This document shows positions 1-9,575 of a DNA stretch of 64,000 nt, in pieces; position 1 is the first letter of the stretch; each line of letters starts with the position of its first letter. The position numbers and the translations under genes are program-made. The notes under the pieces were generated by a model. That model searched no databases, was not told the DNA's origin, and worked only from the letters and a program-made list of their open reading frames with translations. The stretch is taken from contig JAEZNB010000079.1 in assembly GCA_023441965.1 (NCBI GenBank), positions 20,593 through 84,592 on the forward strand, given 5' to 3'. This DNA comes from Bacillota bacterium. Lineage in GTDB: Bacteria; Bacillota; Clostridia; Lachnospirales; Lachnospiraceae.

Positions 1-1
1 C

Positions 2-1378
2 TCAAACCTGATACAGACCCTGTATAGTGTGGCTGATATGATTGTTGTTGGCCAATTCAGCGGTACAGTGAGCATGTCCGGTGTGAATATCGGAGGACAG
101 GTCACGATGATCATGACGAATCTGGCAGTCGGCCTGACCGCAGGAGCAACGGTTCTGATTGCTCAGTCTGTAGGGGCAGAGAAGACAGGAAAGCTTCAGA
201 AGACCATTGGAACCCTTTTTAGTTTCCTATTTATAGCGGCTGTCTTTATGACTCTCTTCATGCTGGTGCTCCATAGGCAGATTTTGACCATAATCCGCAC
301 ACCGGCAGAATCCTATTCGGAAGCGGCCAATTATCTGAATGTCACAGCCTTGGGAACCGTATTTATCTTCGGTTATAATGCCTTAAGCGCGATTATGCGC
401 GGAATGGGAGACAGCCGGAGTCCACTATATTTTATTACGATAGCTTGTTTTACGAATGTGGTCCTGGACCTGCTCTTTGTCGGAGTTTTTCATACGGGAG
501 CGACCGGAGCCGGTATAGCCACAATCATCTCACAGGGGCTCAGTATGCTGCTGTGTATCTTCTACCTGATCCGTAAGAAGTTTGTATTTGATTTCAGACT
601 GCGGTCCTTTCGGATCGATAAGCCTCTGCTGAAGGCTATTCTTAAGCTGGGCATACCGATCTCGGTTCAGAACCTGATCAGCAACCTGTCCTTCCTCTTT
701 ATGACGACCCTGGTCAACGGTTATGGAGTGACGGCATCAGCTGCGGTTGGTGCGGTGGGCAAATACAATGGCTTTGCCATCCTACCTGCCATAGCGATGA
801 ATGCAGCGATATCCACCATGTGTGCCCAGAACCTTGGAGCCGGAAGAGAGGACCGGGCAAGGAAGACCATGAAGACCGGACTGCTGATTGCCGCAGCCAT
901 TTCCTATACCATCTTCATCCTTACCAGGCTTTTCCCGGAAGAGATTCTTGGGATGTTTGCGAAGGAGGAGGAGATGATTCAGGTTGGATTACCCTATCTG
1001 GATGCCTTCAGTATTGATTACCTCCTGGTGCCCTTTGCCTTCAGTATGAATGGTCTATTTATCGGAGCGGGCCATACCACCTACTCCCTGTTCAGTAACA
1101 TATTATCCGGTATTGTCGTGAGAATACCCATGGCCTATGTGTTCAGTGAGGTCTTTGGGATGGGGCTCTTCGGAGTCGGACTGGCAGTTCCCATGGCAAC
1201 CTTAAGCTCGATACTCGCGAACAGCATCTTCTACTTCTCCGGCCGATGGAGAAAGCAGGTGGTAAAGCTGGGTGATCAGGCAGCACCGGAAGGGACTGCT
1301 GTAAGGAAGGATAAGCTTGCGGAAACAAAAGAGGATGAGCTGCCCGTACAGGAGGAGTACTGCCTGAACGAGGAGTAA
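2..1378 (+). CDS. MATE family multidrug/cation antiporter (5' end outside window)
   Basis: Membrane transporter of the MATE family, which exports drugs or metabolites in exchange for Na+ or H+. The reading frame is open to the left edge, and codons before the first GTG (position 29) still encode family sequence (SNLIQTLYSVADMIVVGQ), so the true start lies upstream of the window. About 450 residues are visible with some eleven hydrophobic segments, the family's internal duplication, and the conserved patterns GMGDSRSP and GVTASAAVGAVGKYNG. The C-terminal 45 residues are charged and probably cytoplasmic. A weak terminator follows. The substrate cannot be told from sequence. Confidence 0.88.
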   Translation, partial: SNLIQTLYSVADMIVVGQFSGTVSMSGVNIGGQVTMIMTNLAVGLTAGATVLIAQSVGAEKTGKLQKTIGTLFSFLFIAAVFMTLFMLVLHRQILTIIRTPAESYSEAANYLNVTALGTVFIFGYNALSAIMRGMGDSRSPLYFITIACFTNVVLDLLFVGVFHTGATGAGIATIISQGLSMLLCIFYLIRKKFVFDFRLRSFRIDKPLLKAILKLGIPISVQNLISNLSFLFMTTLVNGYGVTASAAVGAVGKYNGFAILPAIAMNAAISTMCAQNLGAGREDRARKTMKTGLLIAAAISYTIFILTRLFPEEILGMFAKEEEMIQVGLPYLDAFSIDYLLVPFAFSMNGLFIGAGHTTYSLFSNILSGIVVRIPMAYVFSEVFGMGLFGVGLAVPMATLSSILANSIFYFSGRWRKQVVKLGDQAAPEGTAVRKDKLAETKEDELPVQEEYCLNEE

Positions 1379-1428
1379 CAGAGAATATAAGCACAGTAGA
1401 CTGTCCTAAACCAGTTTGTAAGAAAGAG

Positions 1429-1463
1429 CACAGACGGGTGAGGGGAGGCCTGCTGTGTTTTTT
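1429..1463 (+). terminator. Probable intrinsic terminator after the MATE gene
   Basis: Short CACAG/CTGTG stem with a GG/CC extension is followed at once by a run of six T. The stem is short, so the call is moderate. Confidence 0.4.
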
Positions 1464-1579
1464 GATTCCCCAGCCAGGGCGAAAAATAACGAAAACCCAT
1501 ACTTTTTGACTGTTGCTATTTCACGGGAAAAATAGTATATTTTATATACAAAATTCCAACTTGAGGGAGCAAACCATTT

Positions 1580-3019
1580 ATGCCGAGACAGTACACTTCA
1601 GAGGAAGGGACCAAAGCGTTTCAAAATAATGTAGTAAATATCCGGGCACTGCGAGGAAGCAGCTTTCCATATATCTTCATCTGGATACTCTACTATGCCT
1701 GGGTTGTAGCCTTTACAACCTGGTGGACAGCATCGCCGGCAACAGAGTTGGTCTTCGGAAGCGGACTTCGGAGCATGCTTCATTCCATAAATCTGATTTC
1801 CTCGGCGGTATTTATCTTTATAATAAGAAAGAACTGGTTTGTAAAGAGCTCACGAATCGGTGCGCTGCTTATCCTTGCAGGCATGAGTATTTTTCTGCTT
1901 GTACCCAAGGGTACGGTGCAGCTATACTCGATCATAGCGATTGGAATTACCCTTGGAATCGTAAATATCAGTATCCTGATTCCCTTTATCTTTGCATTGA
2001 ACAACACGGAGAAGTTCTATTCCGTTGTTTTGGCGAATATGCTGATCAATCTCCTGATGTTGGTACAGGGCGGTCTGTATCCTGTCCATACTCTGGGAAG
2101 TAAGGAGCGGCTCATATCTCTGGTCCTGCTGATTATTCCCCTATGCGCCACCTTGTTCTTCAGGAGCAGCAGCCTGTCAGAGGGAAAGCAGCCGGAGGAG
2201 AGCAGGGAGATGAAGCCCAGGGTTTATCTGACCCTCTTATATAATTGCGCGAATGCCGTTCTGTGTAAGGGAGTCGGGAAGGGGGTACTCGATATCACTG
2301 CAGGGATGCAAGGCACTTCCATCTACCAATGGTATTATGTCGGAGGACTGATCGGATGCCTTCTCTACATAGGAGTTTATGCCCTCTCCGCCAAGGCAGT
2401 CATCTGGTTAAGCAATATCACCTTCAGCTGCATCGCTATGGGACTTTTTTGTAATGCTTTTGTCCCCAGTATTCCCTCCATGGCATATGTTTTTGCGATC
2501 CTGCTCGGTATGGGCTGTACGATCGGTATGATCAATGTATACTACATCCTGGCAGTGGTCGGAAAGAAATATAACAGCATGCGATACCTGAGGCTGTCCA
2601 TACTTCTGATCGGTGTATGCGGTGGGGTAACAGGAGTGATTACCGGGAACATGATCAATAAAATTAATTCCGATCAGATATCCGTTATTTCCTCACTGAT
2701 TGCTGCAGCCTTTATGCTGATCTTCCTGGTTTTATCACCCTTCCTGTCCCATGCTCAGTATTTTGAGGATTGGGTCAAGGATTCAGGAAAAATGGAGATT
2801 GATTACGGTAAGGATGCCCTGTTCCAACGGTATCATTTAACCAAACGGGAAATAGAGGTCTGCAAGCTGCTCTTAGAGGGCTATACCTTAAGGCAGATCG
2901 CAGCGATTCTGTCTATTGCTTATTCCACCGTGAATACCTACTGCACCTCATCCTATCGGAAGCTGAATATCAACAGTAAGACAGAGCTGATTATGCTCTT
3001 TAAGGATTATGTCAAATAG
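1580..3019 (+). CDS. Membrane-bound LuxR-type transcriptional regulator
   Basis: A 479-residue protein in two parts. Residues about 30-400 are very hydrophobic, with roughly twelve predicted membrane segments in an MFS-like arrangement. Residues about 415-479 are a LuxR-type helix-turn-helix; LTKREIEVCKLLLEG begins at residue 420, followed by YSTVNTYCTSSYRKL. Such 12-TM/LuxR proteins are best known from Eggerthella and other anaerobes and are presumed to sense a ligand at the membrane and bind DNA directly. A PhoB-like receiver is absent. The gene stands alone between terminators, so its target is unknown. ATG is preceded by GAGGGAG. Confidence 0.8.
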   Translation: MPRQYTSEEGTKAFQNNVVNIRALRGSSFPYIFIWILYYAWVVAFTTWWTASPATELVFGSGLRSMLHSINLISSAVFIFIIRKNWFVKSSRIGALLILAGMSIFLLVPKGTVQLYSIIAIGITLGIVNISILIPFIFALNNTEKFYSVVLANMLINLLMLVQGGLYPVHTLGSKERLISLVLLIIPLCATLFFRSSSLSEGKQPEESREMKPRVYLTLLYNCANAVLCKGVGKGVLDITAGMQGTSIYQWYYVGGLIGCLLYIGVYALSAKAVIWLSNITFSCIAMGLFCNAFVPSIPSMAYVFAILLGMGCTIGMINVYYILAVVGKKYNSMRYLRLSILLIGVCGGVTGVITGNMINKINSDQISVISSLIAAAFMLIFLVLSPFLSHAQYFEDWVKDSGKMEIDYGKDALFQRYHLTKREIEVCKLLLEGYTLRQIAAILSIAYSTVNTYCTSSYRKLNINSKTELIMLFKDYVK

Positions 3020-3039
3020 GCTGTTTTGCGAGCTTTTTG

Positions 3040-3071
3040 GCGCCTCATTAGAACTAATGAGGCGCTTTTTT
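3040..3071 (+). terminator. Strong intrinsic terminator of the LuxR-type gene
   Basis: Perfect 11-bp stem GCGCCTCATTA / TAATGAGGCGC with a 4-nt loop, followed by TTTTTT. Confidence 0.85.
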
Positions 3072-3253
3072 CTGTCATCCCTATGAACTAATGAATGGAC
3101 GATAGCCCTCCTACCGAGGAGAATTATAGTGAGCGAGTATGCTGTAGGTTTTCAGTACGCTTCAGGTCAGCACTGGGTTAGCGCTGATTGTTTATAACAG
3201 AAGAATAGAAAGCACCGGGAACAAGAAATAGTAAATGATTGGGAGGATGAAAA

Positions 3254-4903
3254 ATGAAGAGGAAAAAGGGTATAAGCTTATGTATGGCATTTGTTATGGC
3301 AGCATCCTTATTCGTAGGGTTAAACCTTGATACGAAGACAGCAAAGGCAGAGGATGGACTGGTACTGCATCTGAAATTTGACGGAGATCTGACCGATGCT
3401 TCCGGCAACGATAACAATGGAGAAAGCACCTACGGCAAGATAAGCTATGAGGATGGTATCTTTGGCCAGAGTGCGGTGTTCAACGGCAAGAGCTACATTG
3501 AGATTCCGGATAGTGACAGCCTGGATCTGGAGCAGTTCACCATCTCTATGTGGGCTTACAAGGCCAAGAATCAAAAGACGGATTCTTGGGTTCCGTACCT
3601 GCAGAAGGAGCATGATGATGAAAGCTGGGCCTCTCCTTATCAGATTTATGAGATCGGTGATAACCAGCCCCTGATTTATCTCCATGATACTGCAGACGGA
3701 ACAGAGATGGATCAATTCACTGCTTATGGCTCATGCATCGATGTGAGAAAGTGGTTCCTCCTGACAGCCACCTATAATGGGTCAGAGGTAAGACTGTATG
3801 AAAACGACACCCTGATGAAGAAGGTTAGTGTGACAGGCGCTCCTGCCGCTACCGTCGGTAACCTTTATGTGGGCATGATGAACGGGAAGTTTTACTTCAA
3901 CGGTAAGATGGATGACCTTAGGATCTACAATAAGAGTCTGTCGGCCAAGGAGGTTGCAGGGCTGTATGAGAAGGGCTTAGCTGCGAAGCCGGAATTCCTG
4001 ACCCAGACGGATGCTCTGGTAGCTCACTATAAATTTGATGGAGATTATAAGGATGACACTGACTTCGGGAATGATGCCGAGCTGGTAGCAGGCAAGGTTA
4101 CCTTCACCGACGGAAAGAATGGCAAGGCTGCCAAATTCGCTAAGAATACCTATCTTGAGGTGCCCAATCATGAAAGCATAGAGTTTGACCAGGGCTTTAC
4201 CATGACCGCCTGGATCAATAACCAAAAGAAAGCAACAAACATGACCTTACTTCATAAAACCGGTCCCAGCACCCAGGAGTCCTCCAATGAGCTGGGCTTG
4301 CGCTTCCATGTTTATGAAGATTTTTATGACTTCAACTATGTTCCCTTTGAATCACAGACCTCTTATCTGACCTCAAGGTATACCTTTGAAAACAATGTGA
4401 ACAAATGGACCCATGTAGCGGTTACCTTTGATACTGAGGAAATTCGCTGGTATGTAAACGGCAAGCAGGTGCAAAAAGAAGAGGTCCCCGAATTTGAGGG
4501 CTGTCAGATCGCACACAGCAATGGCAGTCTTATGATCGGATCCGACGGTAAGTATTACTTCCAGGGTGAGGTGGATGAACTGAAGCTATACAATTATGCC
4601 CTGTCCGCCAAGGAGATTGTAAAGGATTATGAACAGGTGGACAGCTTGCTGATCAGCGATGCAAACGCAAAGAGCATCGGCGGACTGAAGGCAAAGGGTA
4701 CAGTGAATCTGGAGGTAAGCCGCAAGTATATCGAGACCGGCAAGACTGCGAAGCTGACCTCAGGAGTTACCTATAAATCCTCCAATACCAAGGTGTTTAC
4801 CGTAAGCAATACCGGTAAGCTGACCGCAGTGAAGAAGGGTACAGCGAACCTGACCATCAGTCACGGAGCTATCTCAAAAACCTATAAGGTTACAGTAAAA
4901 TAA
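3254..4903 (+). CDS. Secreted protein with two LamG-type lectin domains and a bacterial Ig-like domain
   Basis: 549 residues. A signal peptide spans about residues 1-32, ending in KTAKAED. It is followed by two concanavalin A-like LamG/laminin-G domains (about 35-240 and 255-470). Each starts with LxxHxKFDGD and ends with LxxYNxxLSAKE. A C-terminal Big_2-like Ig domain (about 495-549) shows YKSSNTKVFTVSNTGKLTAVKKGTA. It has no sortase motif or catalytic domain, so it is most likely a secreted or loosely wall-associated carbohydrate-binding protein. GGGAGG precedes the ATG. A long hairpin terminator follows. Confidence 0.82.
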   Translation: MKRKKGISLCMAFVMAASLFVGLNLDTKTAKAEDGLVLHLKFDGDLTDASGNDNNGESTYGKISYEDGIFGQSAVFNGKSYIEIPDSDSLDLEQFTISMWAYKAKNQKTDSWVPYLQKEHDDESWASPYQIYEIGDNQPLIYLHDTADGTEMDQFTAYGSCIDVRKWFLLTATYNGSEVRLYENDTLMKKVSVTGAPAATVGNLYVGMMNGKFYFNGKMDDLRIYNKSLSAKEVAGLYEKGLAAKPEFLTQTDALVAHYKFDGDYKDDTDFGNDAELVAGKVTFTDGKNGKAAKFAKNTYLEVPNHESIEFDQGFTMTAWINNQKKATNMTLLHKTGPSTQESSNELGLRFHVYEDFYDFNYVPFESQTSYLTSRYTFENNVNKWTHVAVTFDTEEIRWYVNGKQVQKEEVPEFEGCQIAHSNGSLMIGSDGKYYFQGEVDELKLYNYALSAKEIVKDYEQVDSLLISDANAKSIGGLKAKGTVNLEVSRKYIETGKTAKLTSGVTYKSSNTKVFTVSNTGKLTAVKKGTANLTISHGAISKTYKVTVK

Positions 4904-4981
4904 AGCAAAGAGGGTAGATTAGGAAGGAGGTACCTGCCGTTGAGGCACCCTTCTGTATCATAGCCTATAGAGAGCAGAAGC

Positions 4982-5030
4982 TTATAAAGGAAAAGACCGG
5001 GTCCTTGGGGCCCGGTCTTTTCCTTTATAA
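4982..5030 (+). terminator. Long perfect hairpin (terminator, possibly bidirectional)
   Basis: A 20-bp perfect inverted repeat (4982-5001 with 5011-5030) around a 9-nt loop. The T-rich end of the right arm lies inside the stem. It ends the LamG transcript and insulates the electron-transfer cluster. Confidence 0.75.
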
Positions 5031-5258
5031 CAGAGTGGATAATGAAACAGGTGGGGGAATATATCTTATAACCGTTTAAATAAGATATAGCTCTTACATT
5101 TACATTTTAAACCAATTGTTAATATATGTCAATCATTATTTTTTTATATCGAACCATGGAATATTTGCACAATGAAAGCTTTCAACCGTTCTGGGTTATA
5201 CTATGCATATATACCATATAACATGGTTGCTATGGGATTATTTAGTAACATTTTTCTC

Positions 5259-5287
5259 TAGTCAAAATCATAGTGGTATGCTATAAT
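5259..5287 (+). promoter_or_regulatory. Candidate promoter of the electron-transfer cluster
   Basis: Extended -10 TGCTATAAT (TATAAT at 5282-5287) with a weak -35 TAGTCA 17 bp upstream. It lies 92 bp before the NADH dehydrogenase start. The gene-free stretch 5031-5258 is AT-rich and shows nothing else I can name. Confidence 0.5.
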
Positions 5288-5379
5288 TTAGCTGATGGAC
5301 GACAGTAAGATTGTGATTAAATTGACAAAAAAGGCTATTGAATGCGTAGTTTGGCCAAACCATTGATGAAGGAGCTATT

Positions 5380-7515
5380 ATGGAAAAGAGAATAGTAATT
5401 GTCGGTGCCGGTTACGCCGGTATCCTGGCAGCTAAGAAGTTAGCAAAAAAGCTAAAGAAACAGGAAGTGGATATCACTATTATCGATAAAAATCCATTTC
5501 ATACCATGCTCACCGAGCTGCACGAGGTGGCTGCCAGCAGAGTAGATGAGGACAGTATCAAAATCAGTCTGAAGAAGGTGTTTGCAGGCCGTAAGGTCAA
5601 CGTGAAGCTGGATACTGTTACGGGCATAGATTTTAATCAAAGGAAAGTTTTCGCCAGCCAGGAGACTTATGCATATGATTACCTGGTGCTGGCAGCAGGT
5701 TCTAAGCCCACATTCTTCGGCATCCCCGGAGCAGAAGAGTTTACGAAGAAGCTTTGGTCCTTTGATGATGCGGTGATCCTCCGTGAACATATTCATGATA
5801 TGTTCCGTAAGGCTTCCCGTGAGCCCAAGGCCGAGGAGAGAAAGAGACTTCTGACCTTTTATGTGGTAGGAGCAGGCTTTACCGGTGTTGAGATGGTCGG
5901 TGAGCTGGCAGAATATGTACCGATTCTTTGTGAGAAATATGACATTAACCACGAAGAAGTCACCTTAGTGAATGTGGATGGCTTAAGCAGAGCAATCCCC
6001 AACCTGACAGAGAAGCTCTCCGCTAAGGTAGCAAAGCGTCTGGAAAAAATGCGCGTGAAACTGGTACTGAATACCTTTGTATCCGCAGTCGGTGAGGATT
6101 TCATTGACTTAAAGCAGAATGATAAGGTTACCCGCTATTCCTGCGGTACCGTAATCTGGGCAGCAGGTATACAAAGTGCGGATATTACTCAGGATGCAGG
6201 CAGTACGCTTGAGCTTCAGCGTGGCGGACGTATCCAGGTGGATACATATCTCCGCTCCGTTAAGGATGAGAGCGTATATGTAATCGGAGATAATATGTAT
6301 TATATCGCTGAGGGAGATGAGCGTCCGGTTCCTCAGATGGTTGAGAACTGTGAGCAGAGTGCCGATACCTGTGCCCATAACATTACCGTAGCCATTACCG
6401 GTAAGGGTGAGATGGAGGTTTACAAGCCCAAGTTCCACGGTGTTATGGTCAGCATCGGTGGCCGTTATGCAGTATGCCACGTTGGTCTGCCGGGTCATTT
6501 CTTCAGCATGCCTTCCTTCTTTGCGATGTTTGCCAAGCATTTTATTAATATCGTATATTTTGTCCAGGTACTGGGCTGGAATAAGATCTTCAGCTATATC
6601 AAGCATGAATTCTTTACGATCCGTAACCGCAGAAGCTTTGTCGGTGGACATTTCTCTAACCGTACACCCAGCTTCCTGCTGGTAGCCTTAAGAGTCTGGC
6701 TCGGTGCGGTCTGGGTATTTGAAGGCGTTATGAAGATTGTTGAGGGTTGGTTCAAGTCACCGAAGCTGAATGAATTCTTTGGCTGGGCCAATGCCTTCTA
6801 TGATAAGATTCTGAATCCTTCCGCAGCAAATGCGGCTCCCGTAGACGGGGCTTCAGGTGCAACAGCAGCCGCTGCGGATGCAGCAGTGAGAGTGATGTCT
6901 TCCGTTGGCAATACCGCAGGCAAGCTGATTCATCTGGCTTCTGATGCAGTATCCGGAGCAACCGCTGCAGCAGCAGATGCGGTGGCAGGAGCAACAGCGG
7001 CAGCAGATGCAGTGGCAGGAGCCACCGGCGCAGCAGATGCGGTAACCGGAGCAGTACAGTCCACCGGTACCGTTTTACTGAATTTTGATTTCCTCGGTCT
7101 GTTCAGAACGATTTTCGTATCCGGTAAGGATTTATCCGCTTCTAAGATCGGAGATTATGCCTTTAAGCTGGATATACCCTTAATGAACTGGTTCCTGGAT
7201 AAGCTTGTACTGCCCTATGATGGCATGCAGCTGTTCATGCAGTATTTTATCGTAATCGCAGAGATCTTAATCGGTCTTGCTCTTATGGGTGGTCTGTTCA
7301 CGACTCCTGCAGCGGCCTTCTCTCTGGTATTGCAGTTCATGTTCGTATGTACGACCGGTCTGTATCTTGGAACCTTCTGGATGATATTTGCCGGAATCGC
7401 CGTATTGATCGGCGCAGGAAGAACCTTCGGTCTTGACTATTATGTGATGCCGGGATTAAAGAAACTATGGAAGAAATTACCTTTTGTAAGAAAGTTGTAT
7501 ATCTATAATGACTAA
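5380..7515 (+). CDS. ndh2: Type II NADH dehydrogenase fused to a DoxX-like membrane domain, with a tandem flavinylation-like loop
   Basis: 711 residues. Residues 1-420 are a type II NADH:quinone oxidoreductase: FAD-binding GAGYAGILAA near residue 9, a second Rossmann motif GAGFTGVEMVGE, and YVIGDN. Residues 431-454 form a membrane span, and three more (about 617-640, 643-665, 668-688) give a DoxX-like bundle. Positive-inside charge (KKLWKKLPFVRK) puts the C-terminus in the cytoplasm, so the loop at about 455-615 should be extracellular. That loop is Ala-rich and carries DGASGAT (489-495), DAVSGAT (522-528), DAVAGAT (533-539, 543-549) and DAVTGAV (553-559), which resemble the ApbE flavinylation site. 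It resembles Listeria EET Ndh2 and overlaps the next gene by 8 nt. AAGGAG precedes the ATG. Confidence 0.85.
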   Translation: MEKRIVIVGAGYAGILAAKKLAKKLKKQEVDITIIDKNPFHTMLTELHEVAASRVDEDSIKISLKKVFAGRKVNVKLDTVTGIDFNQRKVFASQETYAYDYLVLAAGSKPTFFGIPGAEEFTKKLWSFDDAVILREHIHDMFRKASREPKAEERKRLLTFYVVGAGFTGVEMVGELAEYVPILCEKYDINHEEVTLVNVDGLSRAIPNLTEKLSAKVAKRLEKMRVKLVLNTFVSAVGEDFIDLKQNDKVTRYSCGTVIWAAGIQSADITQDAGSTLELQRGGRIQVDTYLRSVKDESVYVIGDNMYYIAEGDERPVPQMVENCEQSADTCAHNITVAITGKGEMEVYKPKFHGVMVSIGGRYAVCHVGLPGHFFSMPSFFAMFAKHFINIVYFVQVLGWNKIFSYIKHEFFTIRNRRSFVGGHFSNRTPSFLLVALRVWLGAVWVFEGVMKIVEGWFKSPKLNEFFGWANAFYDKILNPSAANAAPVDGASGATAAAADAAVRVMSSVGNTAGKLIHLASDAVSGATAAAADAVAGATAAADAVAGATGAADAVTGAVQSTGTVLLNFDFLGLFRTIFVSGKDLSASKIGDYAFKLDIPLMNWFLDKLVLPYDGMQLFMQYFIVIAEILIGLALMGGLFTTPAAAFSLVLQFMFVCTTGLYLGTFWMIFAGIAVLIGAGRTFGLDYYVMPGLKKLWKKLPFVRKLYIYND

Positions 7516-8482
7516 TATATTGAAGTTGGATGAAGACAACGGAATAAAGTATGAAGAGGCATTAGGACTTGTCAAAGCGGAATTGGAACATACCTTATCC
7601 AAATCACCACTTATCATCCGTGAATACACAAAGCATCTGCTGACCTCCCAGGGAAAGTTCATCCGGGCAATCTCTGTGATTACAGCAGCGGAGGACGCTA
7701 ACGGTATGGTCCCCCCGGATGCGATCCTGTTGGCAGCAGCGATAGAAATCGTGCACCTGGCTTCCCTGGTGCACGATGATATCATAGATAATGCTGACCT
7801 GCGCAGGGGCAATGTCACGCTTCAAAAGAAATATGGCAAAAGAACCGCAGTGATCTGCGGAGACTATCTCCTAAGCATAGCACTCCGCATGGCTGCGTCC
7901 TGTAAGCATAAACGGGATTATCTTGATCTCGAGCTCCATGACTATGTCGGTAAGGTTTGCCTAGGTGAACTGAACCAGCATATCAACAACAATAATATCA
8001 ATTTATCGATTTATCAGTATTTTAAGATTATATCCGGTAAGACGGCAGCCCTGTTTGAGGCTTCCTTCCTGGCAGGTGCCATTACGGCAGGAGTCAGGGG
8101 GAAGGAGCTGAACCGCTACAGACAGCTGGGCTATGAGATTGGTATGATTTTTCAGCTGACCGATGACTGCATGGACTTTGAGAATACCCGGGCCGAGGCT
8201 GAGAAGCCGGTGCAATCGGATTATGAACAGGGTGTAATCACCCTGCCCCTCATTCATGCATTTGACCAATTGGATGCTTTCAAGGAGAAGGCAGTGAGAG
8301 AAGGGGTCAGCAGACAGGAGATCAACGAAGCGGTTGCCAAAACCGGTGGTTTGTCCTTCACACGGTTGGTTGTAAAGAAATATTACAATAAGGCCATGAA
8401 GCTGGTCGATGCTCTGGAAGCATCGGATATCAAAAAGGAGAAGCTGACCTATATCCTAAAGAAAGCCTCCCGTCTTGCGTAG
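7508..8482 (+). CDS. Polyprenyl diphosphate synthase (DmkB-like)
   Basis: 324-residue trans-isoprenyl diphosphate synthase that builds the C30-C40 isoprenoid tail of a quinone. First Asp-rich motif DDIIDNADLRRG starts at D90. Second motif DDCMD starts at D219. The start overlaps the end of the NADH dehydrogenase, so translation is probably coupled. With the UbiA gene after it, the context points to a dedicated demethylmenaquinone supply for the NADH dehydrogenase, as for DmkB in the Listeria EET locus. Chain length cannot be read from the sequence with confidence. Confidence 0.85.
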   Translation: MTNILKLDEDNGIKYEEALGLVKAELEHTLSKSPLIIREYTKHLLTSQGKFIRAISVITAAEDANGMVPPDAILLAAAIEIVHLASLVHDDIIDNADLRRGNVTLQKKYGKRTAVICGDYLLSIALRMAASCKHKRDYLDLELHDYVGKVCLGELNQHINNNNINLSIYQYFKIISGKTAALFEASFLAGAITAGVRGKELNRYRQLGYEIGMIFQLTDDCMDFENTRAEAEKPVQSDYEQGVITLPLIHAFDQLDAFKEKAVREGVSRQEINEAVAKTGGLSFTRLVVKKYYNKAMKLVDALEASDIKKEKLTYILKKASRLA

Positions 8483-8537
8483 ACTTAATGGGAATCCTGT
8501 TTAATTTTAGAGGAAGTTTAATAGGAAGTGGGGATGG

Positions 8538-9446
8538 GTGGCCATGCTGGAAAGATTTCTAAGCTATATTGAGATAAGAACAAAGATTACCAGTACCTTT
8601 GCCTTCCTGATGACAGTTGCGTATTTACTGTATCAGAAACAGCAGATACGGTGGGGATTAACCCTTCTGTTTTTTGCGGCAATGTTCATATTTGACTTAA
8701 CAACGACAGCGATCAACAACTATATTGATACGAAGAATAATCACCAGACCCTTCAATTTAAGAGAAGGACGGCCTTGCTCATCATCTATGTACTCTTTTT
8801 GCTGGGTGCCGGATTGGGCTTGTATCTGGCCTATCTCACCGATGTGGTAGTACTGCTGGCCGGAGGCTTGTGCTTCCTGTGCGGTGTGTTCTATACCTAC
8901 GGACCGGTTCCGATCTCCAGGATGCCACTGGGAGAGGTCTTATCCGGGTTATTTTACGGATTATTGATACCCTTTATTCTTCTCTATATCAATATGCCGG
9001 CGGGGACCTACCTGACCCTCGACTTAAGCTGGCAGACAGTAAATATAAGTATCGAGGTAATCCCGGTCCTGACCTTATTGCTCCTCTCTGTGATACCTTT
9101 CTGTACGACAGCCAATATCATGCTGGCGAACAATATATGTGATCTGGAGAAGGACATCGCTGTAAAACGTCATACCCTGCCTTACTATATCGGCAGAAAT
9201 GCAATTTATCTGTTCGCGGGCCTCTATTACCTGTGTTATCTGGCAGTAATCGCTATGGTAGCTACAGGGATGATTTCTCCGCTTTGCCTGCTGTCTTTGC
9301 TTACGATCCTTCCGGTTCAGAGGAATATTAAGACCTTCTTCGGGAAACAGGAGAAGGCAAGCACCTTTATGACAGCGATTATGAACTACATGCTGATCAT
9401 GGGTTCCGTAATCCTGATGCTTTTCTTCAGCTCTTTGATTTTTTGA
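8538..9446 (+). CDS. UbiA-family prenyltransferase (DmkA/MenA-like)
   Basis: About 302 residues with eight or nine membrane segments. The first Asp-rich UbiA motif appears as NNYIDTKNN (N61 and D64). A second region, NNICDLEKDIAVKRHTLP, matches the second Asp-rich motif. The family joins an isoprenoid tail to an aromatic head. Here 1,4-dihydroxy-2-naphthoate is the likely acceptor, by analogy with DmkA. The start is GTG 8538 or ATG 8544; neither has a strong ribosome site. No DHNA synthesis genes lie in the window. Confidence 0.83.
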   Translation: MAMLERFLSYIEIRTKITSTFAFLMTVAYLLYQKQQIRWGLTLLFFAAMFIFDLTTTAINNYIDTKNNHQTLQFKRRTALLIIYVLFLLGAGLGLYLAYLTDVVVLLAGGLCFLCGVFYTYGPVPISRMPLGEVLSGLFYGLLIPFILLYINMPAGTYLTLDLSWQTVNISIEVIPVLTLLLLSVIPFCTTANIMLANNICDLEKDIAVKRHTLPYYIGRNAIYLFAGLYYLCYLAVIAMVATGMISPLCLLSLLTILPVQRNIKTFFGKQEKASTFMTAIMNYMLIMGSVILMLFFSSLIF

Positions 9447-9507
9447 CGGCTGATTTGTTCAAAAATTAACAGATAAATTTGTAAATCAAGGGTTTATTCT
9501 TCCGGCT

Positions 9508-9526
9508 CAAAACCCGGCCGGGTTTG
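9508..9526 (+). repeat. Palindrome in the leader of the PplA-like gene
   Basis: AAACCCGGCCGGGTTT (9510-9525) is a perfect 16-bp palindrome lying 50 bp before the lipoprotein start. No T-tract follows. It could be an mRNA processing or stabilising hairpin, or an operator. Confidence 0.3.
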
Positions 9527-9575
9527 AATAAAGATAACTAATCACTAACCTATTCATCAAAAGGAGAAAGAAAGA

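Noticed and set aside
6109..6651. 180-codon minus-strand frame inside the NADH dehydrogenase gene
   Set aside because: It lies wholly inside a well-supported gene and has no family similarity or start signal.
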